37,963 nt of DNA from Wolbachia endosymbiont of Cylisticus convexus (GCF_003344345.1 NZ_QPIP01000005.1:1-37963), one strand, 5' to 3'. Shown: positions 1 to 8,584, numbered from the stretch's first letter. Translations and numbers: made by a program. The notes: generated by a model not told the origin, from the sequence alone.

Positions 1-847
1 TAAGAACCTGTCTTGAAAGGGAATGAAGAAAAGAGTATGATGAGGTAAGCAAAAAATAGGAGGGTAAGTTGTATCCAAGTGATATAAGTGACAAGGAATG
101 GGAAATTTTAGAGCCCTATGTTGCACAAGGAGCGATAGGACGACCAAGAAAACATAACACCAGAACAATTATTAATGCAATAAGGTATATAATGAGGGGT
201 GGTTGCCAGTGGAGAATGCTACCAAAAGATTTTCCTCCATGGAAAACGGTGTATGACTATTTTCTCAGGCGGCGTAATAATGGAAAATTGAAAAAAATAC
301 ATGACATGCTAGTAAAAGAGGTAAGAAAAATGGTTGGTAAAAATGAGACACCTTCAGTAGGTATAATTGACAGTCAATCAGTGAAAACGACTCAAAAAGG
401 GGATCAAGAGGATATGATGCCGGTAAAAAAATAAAGGGTAGAAAACGCCATATTATTGTAGATACACTAGGTCTTGTAATTACTGTAGAAGTACACAGCG
501 CAAGCATTCAGGACCGTGATGGTATCTTTTTGTTCAAGCTAAATGCAAAGCTCCAACATTACGTAGGTTTTTTGCTGACCAAGGATACAAAGGTAAATTA
601 CAAAATCGATGTTTGTTGGAAACTGGATGTTTGCTAACGATTACCAAGAAATTGGTTGATACAGGATTTCAAGTTATTCCTAAACGTTGGATTGTAGAAC
701 GAACCTTTGCCTGGCTTTCCAATTTTAGACGCATGAGCAAGGATTACGAACATTCTCCTCTTACTTCAAAAAACAATATCTTATTTAATATGATTACTTC
801 TATGCTTACTAAATTAGCTGCTTAACTCCTTTCAAGACAGGTTCTTA
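1..847 (+). mobile_element. IS5-family insertion sequence with perfect 20-bp ends
   Basis: The first 20 bases (taagaacctgtcttgaaagg) are the exact reverse complement of 828-847, which defines an element of about 847 bp. It carries one transposase reading frame on the plus strand, now broken. The left flank lies outside the window, so a target duplication cannot be tested. Related ends occur at 4261 (taagaacctgtt) and 25924-25943 (acaggttctta), which suggests that this IS type was active repeatedly in the genome. Perfect terminal repeats beside a broken transposase suggest recent insertion followed by decay, or movement in trans. Confidence 0.88.
69..825 (+). pseudogene. IS5-family transposase, frameshifted
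   Basis: This would be the DDE transposase of the element at 1-847. It starts at TTG 69 behind an AGGAGGG ribosome binding site. The N-terminal part has the IS5 hallmarks: SDKEWEILEPY, GRPRKHNTR, GGCQWRMLPKDFPPW and the DDE-region [15 protein letters not shown]. Near 409-411 the frame shifts: the expected continuation [19 protein letters not shown] is found one frame away. A second shift near 520-530 leads into the final frame with [12 protein letters not shown] and the C-terminal WIVERTFAWLSNFRR block, ending at 825. Some IS5 relatives use programmed frameshifting, and an A5G4 run lies at 394-402, so the first shift might be programmed. The second is better explained as mutation. Probably inactive. 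Confidence 0.85.
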
Positions 848-852
848 GATAA

Positions 853-1029
853 CAACATATATCAGATAGCCTGGAGAGTGAGCTAACTTTTCAGTCAGAG
901 TCAGACTCTTGGATAAATAGAGAGCAGCCATCAAGTAGTCTGCAACTCTCAATATTTGATAGACTAGGTGATGTGAAGGAGATACATATAGAACAACCAG
1001 CAAAATTCAAGTACATATTACCACAATAA
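853..1029 (+). pseudogene. Orphan C-terminal ORF tail beside the IS5 element
   Basis: An open frame of 58 codons starts directly after a TAA at 850-852 and ends at TAA 1027-1029. It has no start codon near its beginning. The sequence is hydrophilic (LESELTFQSESDSW, LQLSIFDRLGDVKEIHIE) and ends with KFKYILPQ, so it reads like the tail of a larger protein whose upstream part was removed or displaced by the IS5 insertion at 1-847. Its stop abuts the stop of the convergent exporter gene at 1030. I do not recognise the family. It may also be a chance open frame. Confidence 0.4.
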
Positions 1030-2210
1030 CTAGAAATGAGAAGGACCTATATAGTGATCTCTCCAGACCTTGAAAACAATAAGTAGACAGTAAATTAGAG
1101 CTACTGCAGAAAAAACAAGAATAGCTGCACTGATTGCTTGACCATTGTAAACGTAGCTTGTTAAGCTGATAAAAATAGCCATAACAAAAGCTCTAATGAA
1201 CGAGAGTGCAGAAGAAGCCGTGCCTTTAATTTCAGGAAAAACGTTTATTGATGCGTTAAAAATCACTGGCTGGCACATTGCACAACCGATAGAAAAAATA
1301 ATCATAGATAGTGTTACTAAGTAGGAAGAAAGGGGCATGATTACACTGAGTATTACAAGCAATAGAGACCCAATAGCACCCACACTCGTACCAGAAATTA
1401 CACACCATATTGTTCCAAATTTCTTTAAGATCTTACTGGAAAACAGGCTAATTAGTGAGAAGGATCCAACTATTGCACCTTGATGTAGTGCATAAATAGT
1501 GCTGGATAAACCAAAAGTTTCCATATACAAAAAAGGTCCGCAAGTAATGAATGACATATAAGCAGCAGAGAAGAGGCTCTGCAGCAAAGACAGCGCCATA
1601 AATTTTGAACTCGATAATAATTTTTTGTAATCTTTCATCATTTTTTTTAGACTAAAAATATCACGGTCCTTTTTGTTTCTGGTAACAGAAAAAGCAGCAA
1701 AACCCAAGAGATTAAACAAAGTATTGCAACACTTGCATAGTTGCCACGCCACCCAACAATTTCGTTAATGAAACTGCCTAACACTGGTGCAATTGCCATG
1801 ACAACTGTTAGAACAGAATTCATGATCCCGATAAATTTCACCGCTTTGTCACCTTTATAGCTGTCTGCAATAATTGCAAACACAACTACAGATGTGCTTA
1901 CACCAATGCCTTGAATAAAGCGGGAGATTAGAAGATAAAAAACTGACGGTGCAACAACACAACCAACAGCACCAATTAATAGAAAAGTATTACCTATGAT
2001 CATAATTCTCCTTCTGCCATAGCATTCGGATAATGGACCAAAAAACAACCCTCCTATGCAAAAGCCTAAAAAATTATAGGCGATAGTTAATTGAATTGTG
2101 CCTTCTGATACATTAAAATAGCGTACTATATCTGGAAAGCTAGGTATAGAAATGTCAATTTCAATAAATTTGGCAATTAGAGATAGGATTAATAGAAAGG
2201 GTAGTAACAT
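1030..2210 (-). pseudogene. MFS exporter, Bcr/CflA-type, frameshifted
   Basis: Two overlapping minus-strand frames together make one drug-exporter-like major facilitator of about 390 residues. The N-terminal half (start ATG at 2210) has the first helices, the signature GPLSECYGRRR of the loop between helices 2 and 3, and several further membrane segments up to LLPETKR. The C-terminal half resumes in another frame at KDRDIFSLKKMMKDY, the central cytoplasmic loop, and runs through the remaining helices to the stop at 1030. The junction is a run of five A (plus strand T5, 1670-1674); six A would restore PETKKDRDIF. Family members export small molecules by proton antiport in the inner membrane. 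The gene is divergent from the acetyltransferase at 2227, with 16 bp between starts. It is non-functional unless slippage corrects the frame. Confidence 0.85.
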
Positions 2211-2226
2211 TTGAGATTTTTAATTA

Positions 2227-2784
2227 ATGAATAAAAATATCACATTTAAAACGTTGAAAGAAGAACATTTTTTACTGTTATTAAAATGGTTAGAAACACC
2301 TCACGTAAAGCTATGGTGGGATGCGGATATAAATTGGACACCAGAGTTAATTGAGAAAAAATATAGCAACTACGTTAAAGGATTCAAATGTTTGAAATTT
2401 GAGACACAAATTATTGAAAAACCGATGCATGCATTCATTATTAATTGTGACGGAGTTGATATTGGTTATATTCAATACTATAACAAACATGATTTTCCAC
2501 CTGAGCAGGGCTACGATACTTCTGAGCTTCCAGAAAGCTGTGCTGCTATAGACTGGTATATCGGAGAGCTGGATTATGTGGGCAAAGGCATTGGTCCACA
2601 AGCTTTGAATATATTTTTAAACGAATTTGTCTTTAAAATTTTTGAAAATGCCTTTGTCGACCCAGATACAGCGAATGTTCGTGCAATCCGTGTTTACGAA
2701 AAAGTTGGCTTTAAAAAAATTAGGGAAAGCAATGGTGCGATTTTAATGATTAAGGTAAGAATTCCTGAGAACCATGCAAGATGA
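2227..2784 (+). CDS. GNAT acetyltransferase, AAC(6')-like
   Basis: This 185-residue protein belongs to the GCN5-related N-acetyltransferases and most resembles aminoglycoside 6'-N-acetyltransferases. Features seen are the early HVKLWWDAD segment, a central DIGYIQYY strand, the acetyl-CoA pyrophosphate loop GKGIGPQAL (about residues 119-127), and the C-terminal block DPDTANVRAIRVYEKVGF typical of AAC(6') enzymes. Known members transfer acetyl from acetyl-CoA to an amine; the substrate here is unknown, and a metabolic role is as likely as antibiotic modification in an intracellular symbiont. It is divergent from the broken exporter, with 16 bp between starts, so the two may share a control region. 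The frame is complete and normal in length. No strong ribosome binding site precedes the ATG. Confidence 0.85.
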   Translation: MNKNITFKTLKEEHFLLLLKWLETPHVKLWWDADINWTPELIEKKYSNYVKGFKCLKFETQIIEKPMHAFIINCDGVDIGYIQYYNKHDFPPEQGYDTSELPESCAAIDWYIGELDYVGKGIGPQALNIFLNEFVFKIFENAFVDPDTANVRAIRVYEKVGFKKIRESNGAILMIKVRIPENHAR

Positions 2785-2787
2785 GTG

Positions 2788-3022
2788 TTTTTTCAACCAT
2801 ACGCGTCAAGTTAAGAGAATACGCCCAATATAGCAACCATTTAAGGTAGATATCTTATTTATTATATTTATTTTTTAAGAAATCTTGGTCTAAAATAAGA
2901 TAATTTTTTTAAAAGAGTCTATAAATTACTAATTTTATCATTTAATATCTAAAATAATTTTTACCGCTTCTCTTCTTTCTTATGCCACTTTTCCTTAACT
3001 TGACGCCTATGGTTTTTTCAAC
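2788..3022. mobile_element. MITE-like, internally deleted IS4-type element
   Basis: A non-coding element of about 215 bp (2798-3012) is bounded by imperfect inverted repeats: left catacgcgtcaagttaag, right cttaacttgacgcctatg. Both ends lie inside 10-bp direct repeats ttttttcaac (2788-2797 and 3013-3022), which look like a target duplication. The same ends bound the decayed IS4-type element at 11789-13103, and the interior matches the left part of that element (taaattact, tatttaatatc), so this looks like a deletion derivative mobilised in trans. It lies 3 bp after the acetyltransferase stop codon. Confidence 0.75.
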
Positions 3023-3263
3023 AGTCCACCTAAATTATTACAAGTGGTTTATAAAAATATACAAGAAGCTTTATACAAACTTAACATAATTTTATTATGA
3101 AAATATTATTCTTAAGTCCTATATAAAAACAAATTTTGGCACTAAGTGAATCTTTTTTTATTAACTATGAGCTGGATAAATTGGAAAATAAATTTTATTT
3201 ACTTTTATAATACCTTAAGATCTAATATCACTTTATCAATCAAAAGTATTACGATAGGCTAGT
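3023..3263. other. Intergenic stretch before the AEC permease
   Basis: About 240 bp of very AT-rich sequence with no open frame that I can support. It presumably contains the promoter of the permease gene at 3264, but no promoter stands out from the AT background. Confidence 0.5.
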
Positions 3264-4193
3264 ATGTTCCTTACTCTTTTTCTAAAAATATTGCCTATTT
3301 ATATTACAATGTTTATTGGTTATTTAGCAGGAAAATACCTTAAAATTGATAGAAATACTATATCTCAAATACTCTTTTATATAGCTAATCCAATAGTAAT
3401 TTTATATGGAGTATCTCATACAGAAGTTAATTTAAAAGTAATTTCTCTGCCGATTTTGATATGGTTTATAGGTAGCACTATGTCCTTATCAGTGTATTAT
3501 CTTTCTTCTTTTTTGTTTAAGGACAACACGAGAAACATATTAGCATTTAGCTCAGGTAGCACAAGTATGGGTTATTTTGGCCTGCCGATTGCCATGGCTT
3601 TATTTGATGAAGATTCAGTGTCTGTGTATGTTGTTTGTTATATAGGAATGGCACTGTTTGAAAATAGCTTAGGATTTTATATAGCTGCGAATGGTATCTA
3701 TACCGCAAAAGAATGTGTATTAAAGTTACTCAAACTTCCTTCGTTATATGCGATGATTCTGGGCTTTTTTTTAAGTATATACGATATACAAATACCTACC
3801 TTTTTAACAGATGTTATGATAAATATCAGAAGTACATTTATTACATTAGGAATGGTGCTACTTGGAGTGAGTGTTGCACAAATTACAAATTTTAAAGTAG
3901 ATTGGAAGCTTGCTTTGACCACTATTGCAGCAAAGTATATATTCTGGCCATTATTTGTTTTAGGAATTGTTCTACTAGACAAAAATATTGTAGGTATATA
4001 CGATGAAAGCATATATAAAGCACTGATGTTGCTAGCTATTATTCCAGTTTCTGGATCTAGTGTAATACTTGCTAATATTTTAAATTATCAACCAGATAAA
4101 GCTACTTTATTGCTCCTAATTAGTACTGCAGTGGGACTATTTTATGTTCCACTTATAATATCATTATTTTTTACTAAACTTGTCCTTTTTTGA
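3264..4193 (+). CDS. AEC-family permease (auxin efflux carrier type)
   Basis: This 309-residue integral membrane protein has about ten hydrophobic segments and the layout of the auxin efflux carrier/malonate permease family. Seen are the first helix with MFIGYLAGKYLKI, the early NPIVILYGV segment, the conserved central SGSTSMGYFGLPIAMALF region with its G-x-P motif, and the later LGMVLLGVSV and IIPVSGSSVILAN helices. Bacterial members carry small organic acids or amino-acid-like compounds across the inner membrane; the substrate cannot be told from sequence. The frame is complete and of usual length. It stands alone between a MITE and a patch of broken IS elements, which suggests an accessory gene that survived rearrangement. 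Confidence 0.85.
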   Translation: MFLTLFLKILPIYITMFIGYLAGKYLKIDRNTISQILFYIANPIVILYGVSHTEVNLKVISLPILIWFIGSTMSLSVYYLSSFLFKDNTRNILAFSSGSTSMGYFGLPIAMALFDEDSVSVYVVCYIGMALFENSLGFYIAANGIYTAKECVLKLLKLPSLYAMILGFFLSIYDIQIPTFLTDVMINIRSTFITLGMVLLGVSVAQITNFKVDWKLALTTIAAKYIFWPLFVLGIVLLDKNIVGIYDESIYKALMLLAIIPVSGSSVILANILNYQPDKATLLLLISTAVGLFYVPLIISLFFTKLVLF

Positions 4194-4240
4194 TCAAAAA
4201 TTTAAGCGCCAGGACTATTGATAAAACTTGAATTTAGACT

Positions 4241-4255
4241 AGACTTCTTGGATAA
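4241..4255. repeat. Inverted repeat partner of 5852-5866
   Basis: The sequence agacttcttggataa here is the reverse complement of ttatgcaagaagtct at 5852-5866 with one mismatch in 15. The pair encloses 1.6 kb that contains an IS5 fragment, an orphan ORF and a second transposase remnant. It could be the ends of a larger mobile element later invaded by other IS, or a chance pair in AT-rich DNA. Confidence 0.4.
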
Positions 4256-4260
4256 TCATA

Positions 4261-4480
4261 TAAGAACCTGTTAAGAATCTCTAGATGATGAGGTAAAATA
4301 AGCATAGATTAAGAATGAGGTATATCTATGCAAAACAAGTGATATAAGTCGAGGGCAATTTGAAAAAATCAGGCTAATTCTGGAGAGCAGCAAGAAGAAA
4401 ACAAGACCAAGAAAAGTTGATTTGTATGGCATATTTTGTGGAGTGCTATACATTCTAAAAAGTGGTTGTCAGTGGACCAA
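4261..4480 (+). pseudogene. 5' fragment of a second IS5-type element
   Basis: The left end taagaacctgtt resembles the terminal repeat of the element at 1-847. It is followed by a transposase N-terminus read from about 4333: TSDISRGQFEKIR, KKKTRPRKVDLYGIFCGVLY and LKSGCQW, the usual IS5 start region. The likely start codon ATG at 4328 is out of frame with this, so at least one base has been lost. Similarity ends near 4480, just after the CQW motif, where an unrelated minus-strand ORF begins. The rest of the element is missing. Non-functional. Confidence 0.75.
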
Positions 4481-5046
4481 AAGATGGGTTATTTTTTGAT
4501 TCACCTGAAGCAATATTTTTAATTAACAATTCCACTGGTTTGCGAAACACACACTGAGGAAGTGTGTTACTTTTTGATTTACCTAAAATAAGACCTTTAG
4601 TTATAAGATCAATGGAAAATCCTTCTTCCTTACTATTAGCTGAAATATAATTTATTACTCTAGATACAGCATCCACCGCTAACTTCTCAATCCCCCTCTT
4701 CCAAGAAATATCCATAACCTTAGTCATTTGTTCCTCAAAACTTTGAAAAATTTCCAAGCCAGCATCTACTAAAATTTTTCTTACTTCATCTTCTATAGGC
4801 ACAATTGCTGCAGAAACCTTTTTCGCTTTTTCCCTATGTTCTTTTGCAAAAACATAAACTATACCTTCAATAACTTTAGAAACACCTAATCTAGACGAAC
4901 CTGGTGGAATGGAATTATTCATGGTAGAATTGATACAGGTTAATGTTTTGCCTGTTTTTAGTTTTTTTGAACCTGATTTTATCTCCTCAGAATATTCAAA
5001 TATCTTTTTCTCGCATTCTTTAACAAAAGTCTTAATAAAAAGATTC
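4455..5046 (-). pseudogene. Orphan ORF wedged between two IS fragments
   Basis: A minus-strand open frame runs from about 5046 to 4455, with a first usable ATG at 4922 giving 155 residues. Upstream of that ATG the frame stays open (KTFVKECEKKIFEYSEEIK), back to a TAG next to the end of the transposase remnant at 5047. The last dozen residues are read from IS5-derived DNA, so both ends look cut. The body is mixed helical and charged, with no membrane segment or motif that I recognise (KVIEGIVYVFAKEHREKAKK, EEQMTKVMDISWKRGIEKL). It is probably an internal piece of a larger accessory gene disrupted by IS activity. Function unknown. Confidence 0.5.
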
Positions 5047-5770
5047 TATAACGGTCTGCTATAATTTTAAACCTCTTGAGCAGTTCTATTACATTTTCAA
5101 TTACTACTCTCTTAACTTTCGATTTTTTCGTCTTTGCTCTTCTGTCAATGGGTTCTTTTTTGTGTCTTCCTATATGGCAGCTCTACATTTCCATGAACTT
5201 TTTGTATGCCTCAGTAGCCTGCATCTACTAAAGCCTTAAGTTCTGGTAATATCGCTACTTTTGACTCTTTAAAAATCCAAAAATCATGCACCCTGCCGTT
5301 TGAAAATGACGTACATATTGCTCTCTTTTTCTATCACTACTTATGTATTTATAGTGTGCTTTCTTTTCTTGCCAGAGTAGAAATCTCGTTGCTTTTTTTT
5401 GGCCTCTCTATTGCTGTTTCAGTGCTATCCACTACTATAACTTTATATTCTACACCTGACTTTACTAGCTCATTTTGGCCAGGAAATCTGGATGTTTTAT
5501 TAGAGAACCCATTTTGCTATTTTATACGCTGTGCTTTCACTTACTCCATAGCTTTATGAAAATATGTTCCATATTCCCGCAACACCATAAGCAGCATATT
5601 TTCCTCGCTCAGCTTGTTTTTCCTACCTCCTTTAGCCTTTTTTCCTTCCCGTAAAATCTCCACCATTTTATTAAATGTTACCTTTTTTACTCCTGTTAAC
5701 CTGCGAAATTTTTCATCATCCAACTCTTCTACTATTTCCACCTTTTCCATCACTAAAAATACTTATCTTG
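5047..5770 (-). pseudogene. IS5-family (ISL2-like) transposase remnant
   Basis: The N-terminal frame (5753 to about 5541) has the helix-turn-helix domain typical of ISL2-like transposases: FRRLTGVKKVTFNKMVEIL, GRKNKLSEENMLLM and LREYGTYFHKAM. Downstream, DDE-domain pieces occur in different frames: VIVVDSTETAIERPKKKQ, GRVHDFWIFKESK and the C-terminal VVIENVIELLKRFKIIADRY. At least three frameshifts or stops separate them, and the 3' end is lost at about 5047 next to the orphan ORF. Dead element. The surrounding sequence to 5866 may contain its terminal repeat. Confidence 0.8.
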
Positions 5771-5851
5771 CCATGTTTTTTCCTCTTATCCTAGTTTTTA
5801 AAGAAGTCTATTTCTGAACGAATACATACTGGTTTCTCATATAAACAATGG

Positions 5852-5866
5852 TTATGCAAGAAGTCT
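5852..5866. repeat. Inverted repeat partner of 4241-4255
   Basis: The sequence ttatgcaagaagtct matches the reverse complement of 4241-4255 at 14 of 15 positions. A shorter copy of the same core (tttcttgcataac) occurs near 24555, so it may be the terminal repeat of a mobile element family of which only fragments remain here. Confidence 0.4.
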
Positions 5867-5957
5867 AATATTAATGATAGCAATGAATTTATTAGCAAAA
5901 TTCATTAATTTATAACTGGCAATTAGAGCTGTTGATTAGAAACTAACTTTAAACAAG

Positions 5958-7769
5958 TTACTCAACTGTAACAGATTTAGCTAAATTTCTCGGACAATCT
6001 ACGTCTAACCCTTTTTTTGCTGCAGTAGAATAAGCAAGGAATTGCATAGCAACACTGTAGATAATTGGGGAGACAAAATTATCAACTTCTGGAAGTTGCA
6101 CCACATCTATGCAAATTCCCTTTAAGAGTGGCGCACCTTGCCTATCACTAAAAGCAATTACTTTACCTTTTCTTGCAATAATCTCTTGTATATTGGATAG
6201 CGTTTTAAAGAATAAATCGTCGTAAGGGATAATTGCTACAACAAGCACAGTAGAGTCTATTAAAGCAATGGAACCGTGCTTCATTTCTCCCGCTGCAATA
6301 CCAATTGTGTTAATGTACGAAAGTTCTTTTATTTTTAATGCGCCTTCCATTGCAACTCCATATGAGCTTCCTCTGCCAATTAAAATAACATTATTGTGCT
6401 CTAATATACTGTCTGATATATGTTGTATTTTCATTACATCCAAAACATGCTCAACATATTTGGGAATGGAATTAATAACATCGTTTAGTTGTTTTATCTT
6501 CTTTTCATTGAGTATACCTTTTATTTTTCCAAGCTCTACAGCAAAGCATGCTAAAATTGCAAGCTGCGCAGAAAAGGTTTTTGTTGAAGCAACACCAATC
6601 TCGGGTCCAGCAAAAGTATGCAATACAATATCTGAGATCTTCTCGATGCTGCTGTTAACTGTGTTAGTTATGCTAATAATCGTTTGTTTCTGCAATCTCG
6701 CATAACGTAGTGCTTCTATAGTATCTGCAGTTTCACCAGATTGAGAGATGAATAACCCAGTGCTACCTTCTTCCAGCTTGACGTTGCTATACCTAAATTC
6801 TGATGAGATTTCCAGATACACTCGAACTTGAGCAACACTTTCCAGCCAATATTTCGCTATTAGTCCAGCAAAATAAGATGACCCACATCCAACTATAGTA
6901 ATGTAACCCAGTTCAGAGAATAATTTTTTGTTGGCCTTTTTATATTGTTTGTAAAATTGGTTTATTGTTTTGTTTAATGCATATGGTTGCTCTAAAATTT
7001 CTTTTAGCATAAAGCTAGAATAACCGTTTTTGCTAATTAGAAAATTGCTTGGAGTACTATTTTCTATGCTGCGTTTAACTTGTGCGCCATTATTATATAT
7101 ACTAACTTCGCTAGATTTTATTACTGCAATATCATTATCTTCCAAATGCAATATTCTTTCCACAAGTGCACTTAAAGCATTAGAATCAGATGCAGCAAAC
7201 ATTGTATTACAGTTGTAGCCTATTGCTAAAGGCAAATTTCTTTTTGCAACAAACAGAGCGTCTGGATATTCTATAAATAATAAAACCAAAGCAAATGAAC
7301 CTTGTAAGTTGCTTAAACACTTAAATATAGAATCAACTGGCGACAACCCTTCATCAAGATATGAGGTTAACATGTTTGGTATCACTTCCGTATCAGTGTC
7401 AGTATGGAAAGATATTCCCTCTTCCTCTAGGCCCTTTTTTAACAGATTGTAATTTTCAATTATACCGTTATGAGCAACAACAACATTATTTATACAAATG
7501 GGATGAGCATTTTTAAGATTTGGAGATCCGTGTGTAGCCCAGCGAGTATGTGCTATACCAACTGTACTGCTAGATATTTTACTCTCATGAATAACTTCAC
7601 ATAACCTTTCAACTTTACCTTCTGATTTTTTGACTTCTACCTCACCTTTATTATTTATTATTGCTATACCTGAAGAGTCATACCCTCTGTATTCCAATTT
7701 TTTTAGTCCAGCCAGTAAAGTTGGTACTACTGAATCACCGTTACTTACTATACCCAGTATTCCGCACAC
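5958..7769 (-). CDS. glmS: Glutamine--fructose-6-phosphate aminotransferase
   Basis: GlmS makes glucosamine-6-phosphate from fructose-6-phosphate and glutamine, the entry step to UDP-GlcNAc for lipid II. The 603-residue protein has the usual length. It starts at GTG 7769, so that Cys2 of MCGILGIV is the glutaminase nucleophile after removal of Met1. The N-terminal glutaminase domain contains EYRGYDSSG, HTRWATHG and HNGIIENY. Two SIS sugar-isomerase domains follow, with GCGSSYFAG, SQSGETADT and GRGSSYGVAMEGALKIKE, and the C-terminus is DCPRNLAKSVTVE. It follows yajC by 15 bp on the same strand and is probably cotranscribed with it. No glmS riboswitch is seen upstream. Intact, which fits the retained lipid II pathway of Wolbachia. 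Confidence 0.97.
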   Translation of the reverse strand: MCGILGIVSNGDSVVPTLLAGLKKLEYRGYDSSGIAIINNKGEVEVKKSEGKVERLCEVIHESKISSSTVGIAHTRWATHGSPNLKNAHPICINNVVVAHNGIIENYNLLKKGLEEEGISFHTDTDTEVIPNMLTSYLDEGLSPVDSIFKCLSNLQGSFALVLLFIEYPDALFVAKRNLPLAIGYNCNTMFAASDSNALSALVERILHLEDNDIAVIKSSEVSIYNNGAQVKRSIENSTPSNFLISKNGYSSFMLKEILEQPYALNKTINQFYKQYKKANKKLFSELGYITIVGCGSSYFAGLIAKYWLESVAQVRVYLEISSEFRYSNVKLEEGSTGLFISQSGETADTIEALRYARLQKQTIISITNTVNSSIEKISDIVLHTFAGPEIGVASTKTFSAQLAILACFAVELGKIKGILNEKKIKQLNDVINSIPKYVEHVLDVMKIQHISDSILEHNNVILIGRGSSYGVAMEGALKIKELSYINTIGIAAGEMKHGSIALIDSTVLVVAIIPYDDLFFKTLSNIQEIIARKGKVIAFSDRQGAPLLKGICIDVVQLPEVDNFVSPIIYSVAMQFLAYSTAAKKGLDVDCPRNLAKSVTVE

Positions 7770-7784
7770 AACCAGTTTCTTAAA

Positions 7785-8198
7785 TTATGAAGCATTTTTG
7801 CCCTTTTTACTTTCCTCTAGTTTGTTTTTTTTGTCATTCTTTTCAATCTTGCCTTTTTCAATAGGTTTAGCTGCTACTTTTTGAATTTCTTTGTTTAAGA
7901 CTTCAGATATAGCAGACTTCAGGATTTTTATTTCAACTTTTGGTGCTATTTCTATTATAAACTGCACATTTGCCTCATCAACTTTGCTAACTTCACCTAT
8001 TATTCCACCAGAAGTAATGACCTTATCACCGCGTTTTATTTGATCTATCATCCTTCTATGTTCCTTTAGTTTTTTGTGATTTGGGCGAATAATGAGAAAA
8101 TAAAATACCACAAATATTAAAATGAGTGGAATAAAACTAGCAAAAGATGTCGATACATTGCTAGTTGTATCTGCTGCAAAGACTTCAGAAATGAACAT
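7785..8198 (-). CDS. yajC: Preprotein translocase accessory subunit YajC
   Basis: YajC is a small inner-membrane protein associated with SecDF in the Sec translocon. This 137-residue protein has an N-terminal stretch (FAADTTSNVSTSF), one membrane helix (about residues 21-40, LILIFVVFYFLIIRP), then the family block LKEHRRMIDQIKRGDKVIT and GGIIGEV. The C-terminal tail is longer than usual and Lys/Glu-rich (KPIEKGKIEKNDKKNK), with low complexity. It lies between tRNA-Asp and glmS on the minus strand with short gaps, consistent with a tRNA-yajC-glmS transcription unit. Confidence 0.93.
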   Translation of the reverse strand: MFISEVFAADTTSNVSTSFASFIPLILIFVVFYFLIIRPNHKKLKEHRRMIDQIKRGDKVITSGGIIGEVSKVDEANVQFIIEIAPKVEIKILKSAISEVLNKEIQKVAAKPIEKGKIEKNDKKNKLEESKKGKNAS

Positions 8199-8326
8199 AT
8201 TTAATCCTAATTGTTAACGATAAATTCAAGTAAATTAAGCAGTAATTACAATACCATGTCAAGTCTCTGAAAGAAATTACTACAAATCAACAAGAAAATG
8301 GATCAGTAAAAGTGCTTCTGATATAA

Positions 8327-8403
8327 TGGCGGGAGTGATGAGACTTGAACTCACGACCTCATGCGTGACAGGCATGCGCTCTAACCAACTGAGCTACACC
8401 CCC
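8327..8403 (-). tRNA. tRNA-Asp (GTC)
   Basis: Read on the minus strand, a full cloverleaf is present. The acceptor stem GGGGGTG pairs with CACTCCC (one G-U), the D-loop is AGCTCAGTTGGTTAGAG, the anticodon loop CTGTCAC gives GUC, and the T arm contains GTTCAAGTC. The discriminator base is G and CCA is encoded (8327-8329). It lies upstream of yajC on the same strand. Confidence 0.96.
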
Positions 8404-8469
8404 CATTTCTTTCTAACGTTTTCAACCTTAAAGCTAATCAACGTATTGCCACTTGTCAATATTTTTTGT

Positions 8470-8498
8470 TTGCGCTTTGTTGTCTTTTGTATTACTAT
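8470..8498 (+). promoter_or_regulatory. Candidate sigma-70 promoter for rpsB-tsf-pyrH-frr
   Basis: TTGCGC (8470-8475) and TACTAT (8493-8498) are separated by 17 bp, upstream of the rpsB leader. The surroundings are AT-rich, so chance matches are common, and support is positional. Confidence 0.4.
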
Positions 8499-8518
8499 GT
8501 AAGTAACTTAATTTCACA

Positions 8519-8557
8519 CATGGCTTATGCAAGTAGTCCCATGAGGGTTATGCCATG
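8519..8557 (+). promoter_or_regulatory. Structured leader upstream of rpsB
   Basis: Between the candidate promoter and the rpsB start, CATGGC (8519-8524) pairs with GCCATG (8552-8557) and encloses a small CCC-ATGA-GGG hairpin (8538-8547). rpsB leaders in other bacteria often bind S2 for feedback control, so this may be an autoregulatory element. That role is inferred from position and foldability only. Confidence 0.4.
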
Positions 8558-8584
8558 GAAGATAAACTATTTGGAGGAGTAAAT

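Noticed and set aside
394..530. Programmed frameshift making an active IS5 transposase
   Set aside because: One shift could be programmed, but two separate shifts are needed to join the conserved domains, and the second has no slippery sequence.
5356..5559. Plus-strand hydrophobic frame
   Set aside because: It is the antisense of the ISL2-like transposase remnant, whose motifs are read on the minus strand.
5770..5957. glmS riboswitch or terminator region
   Set aside because: This is the 3' side of glmS and shows no convincing hairpin with T-run; the 5' side is the 15-bp gap to yajC, too short for a riboswitch.
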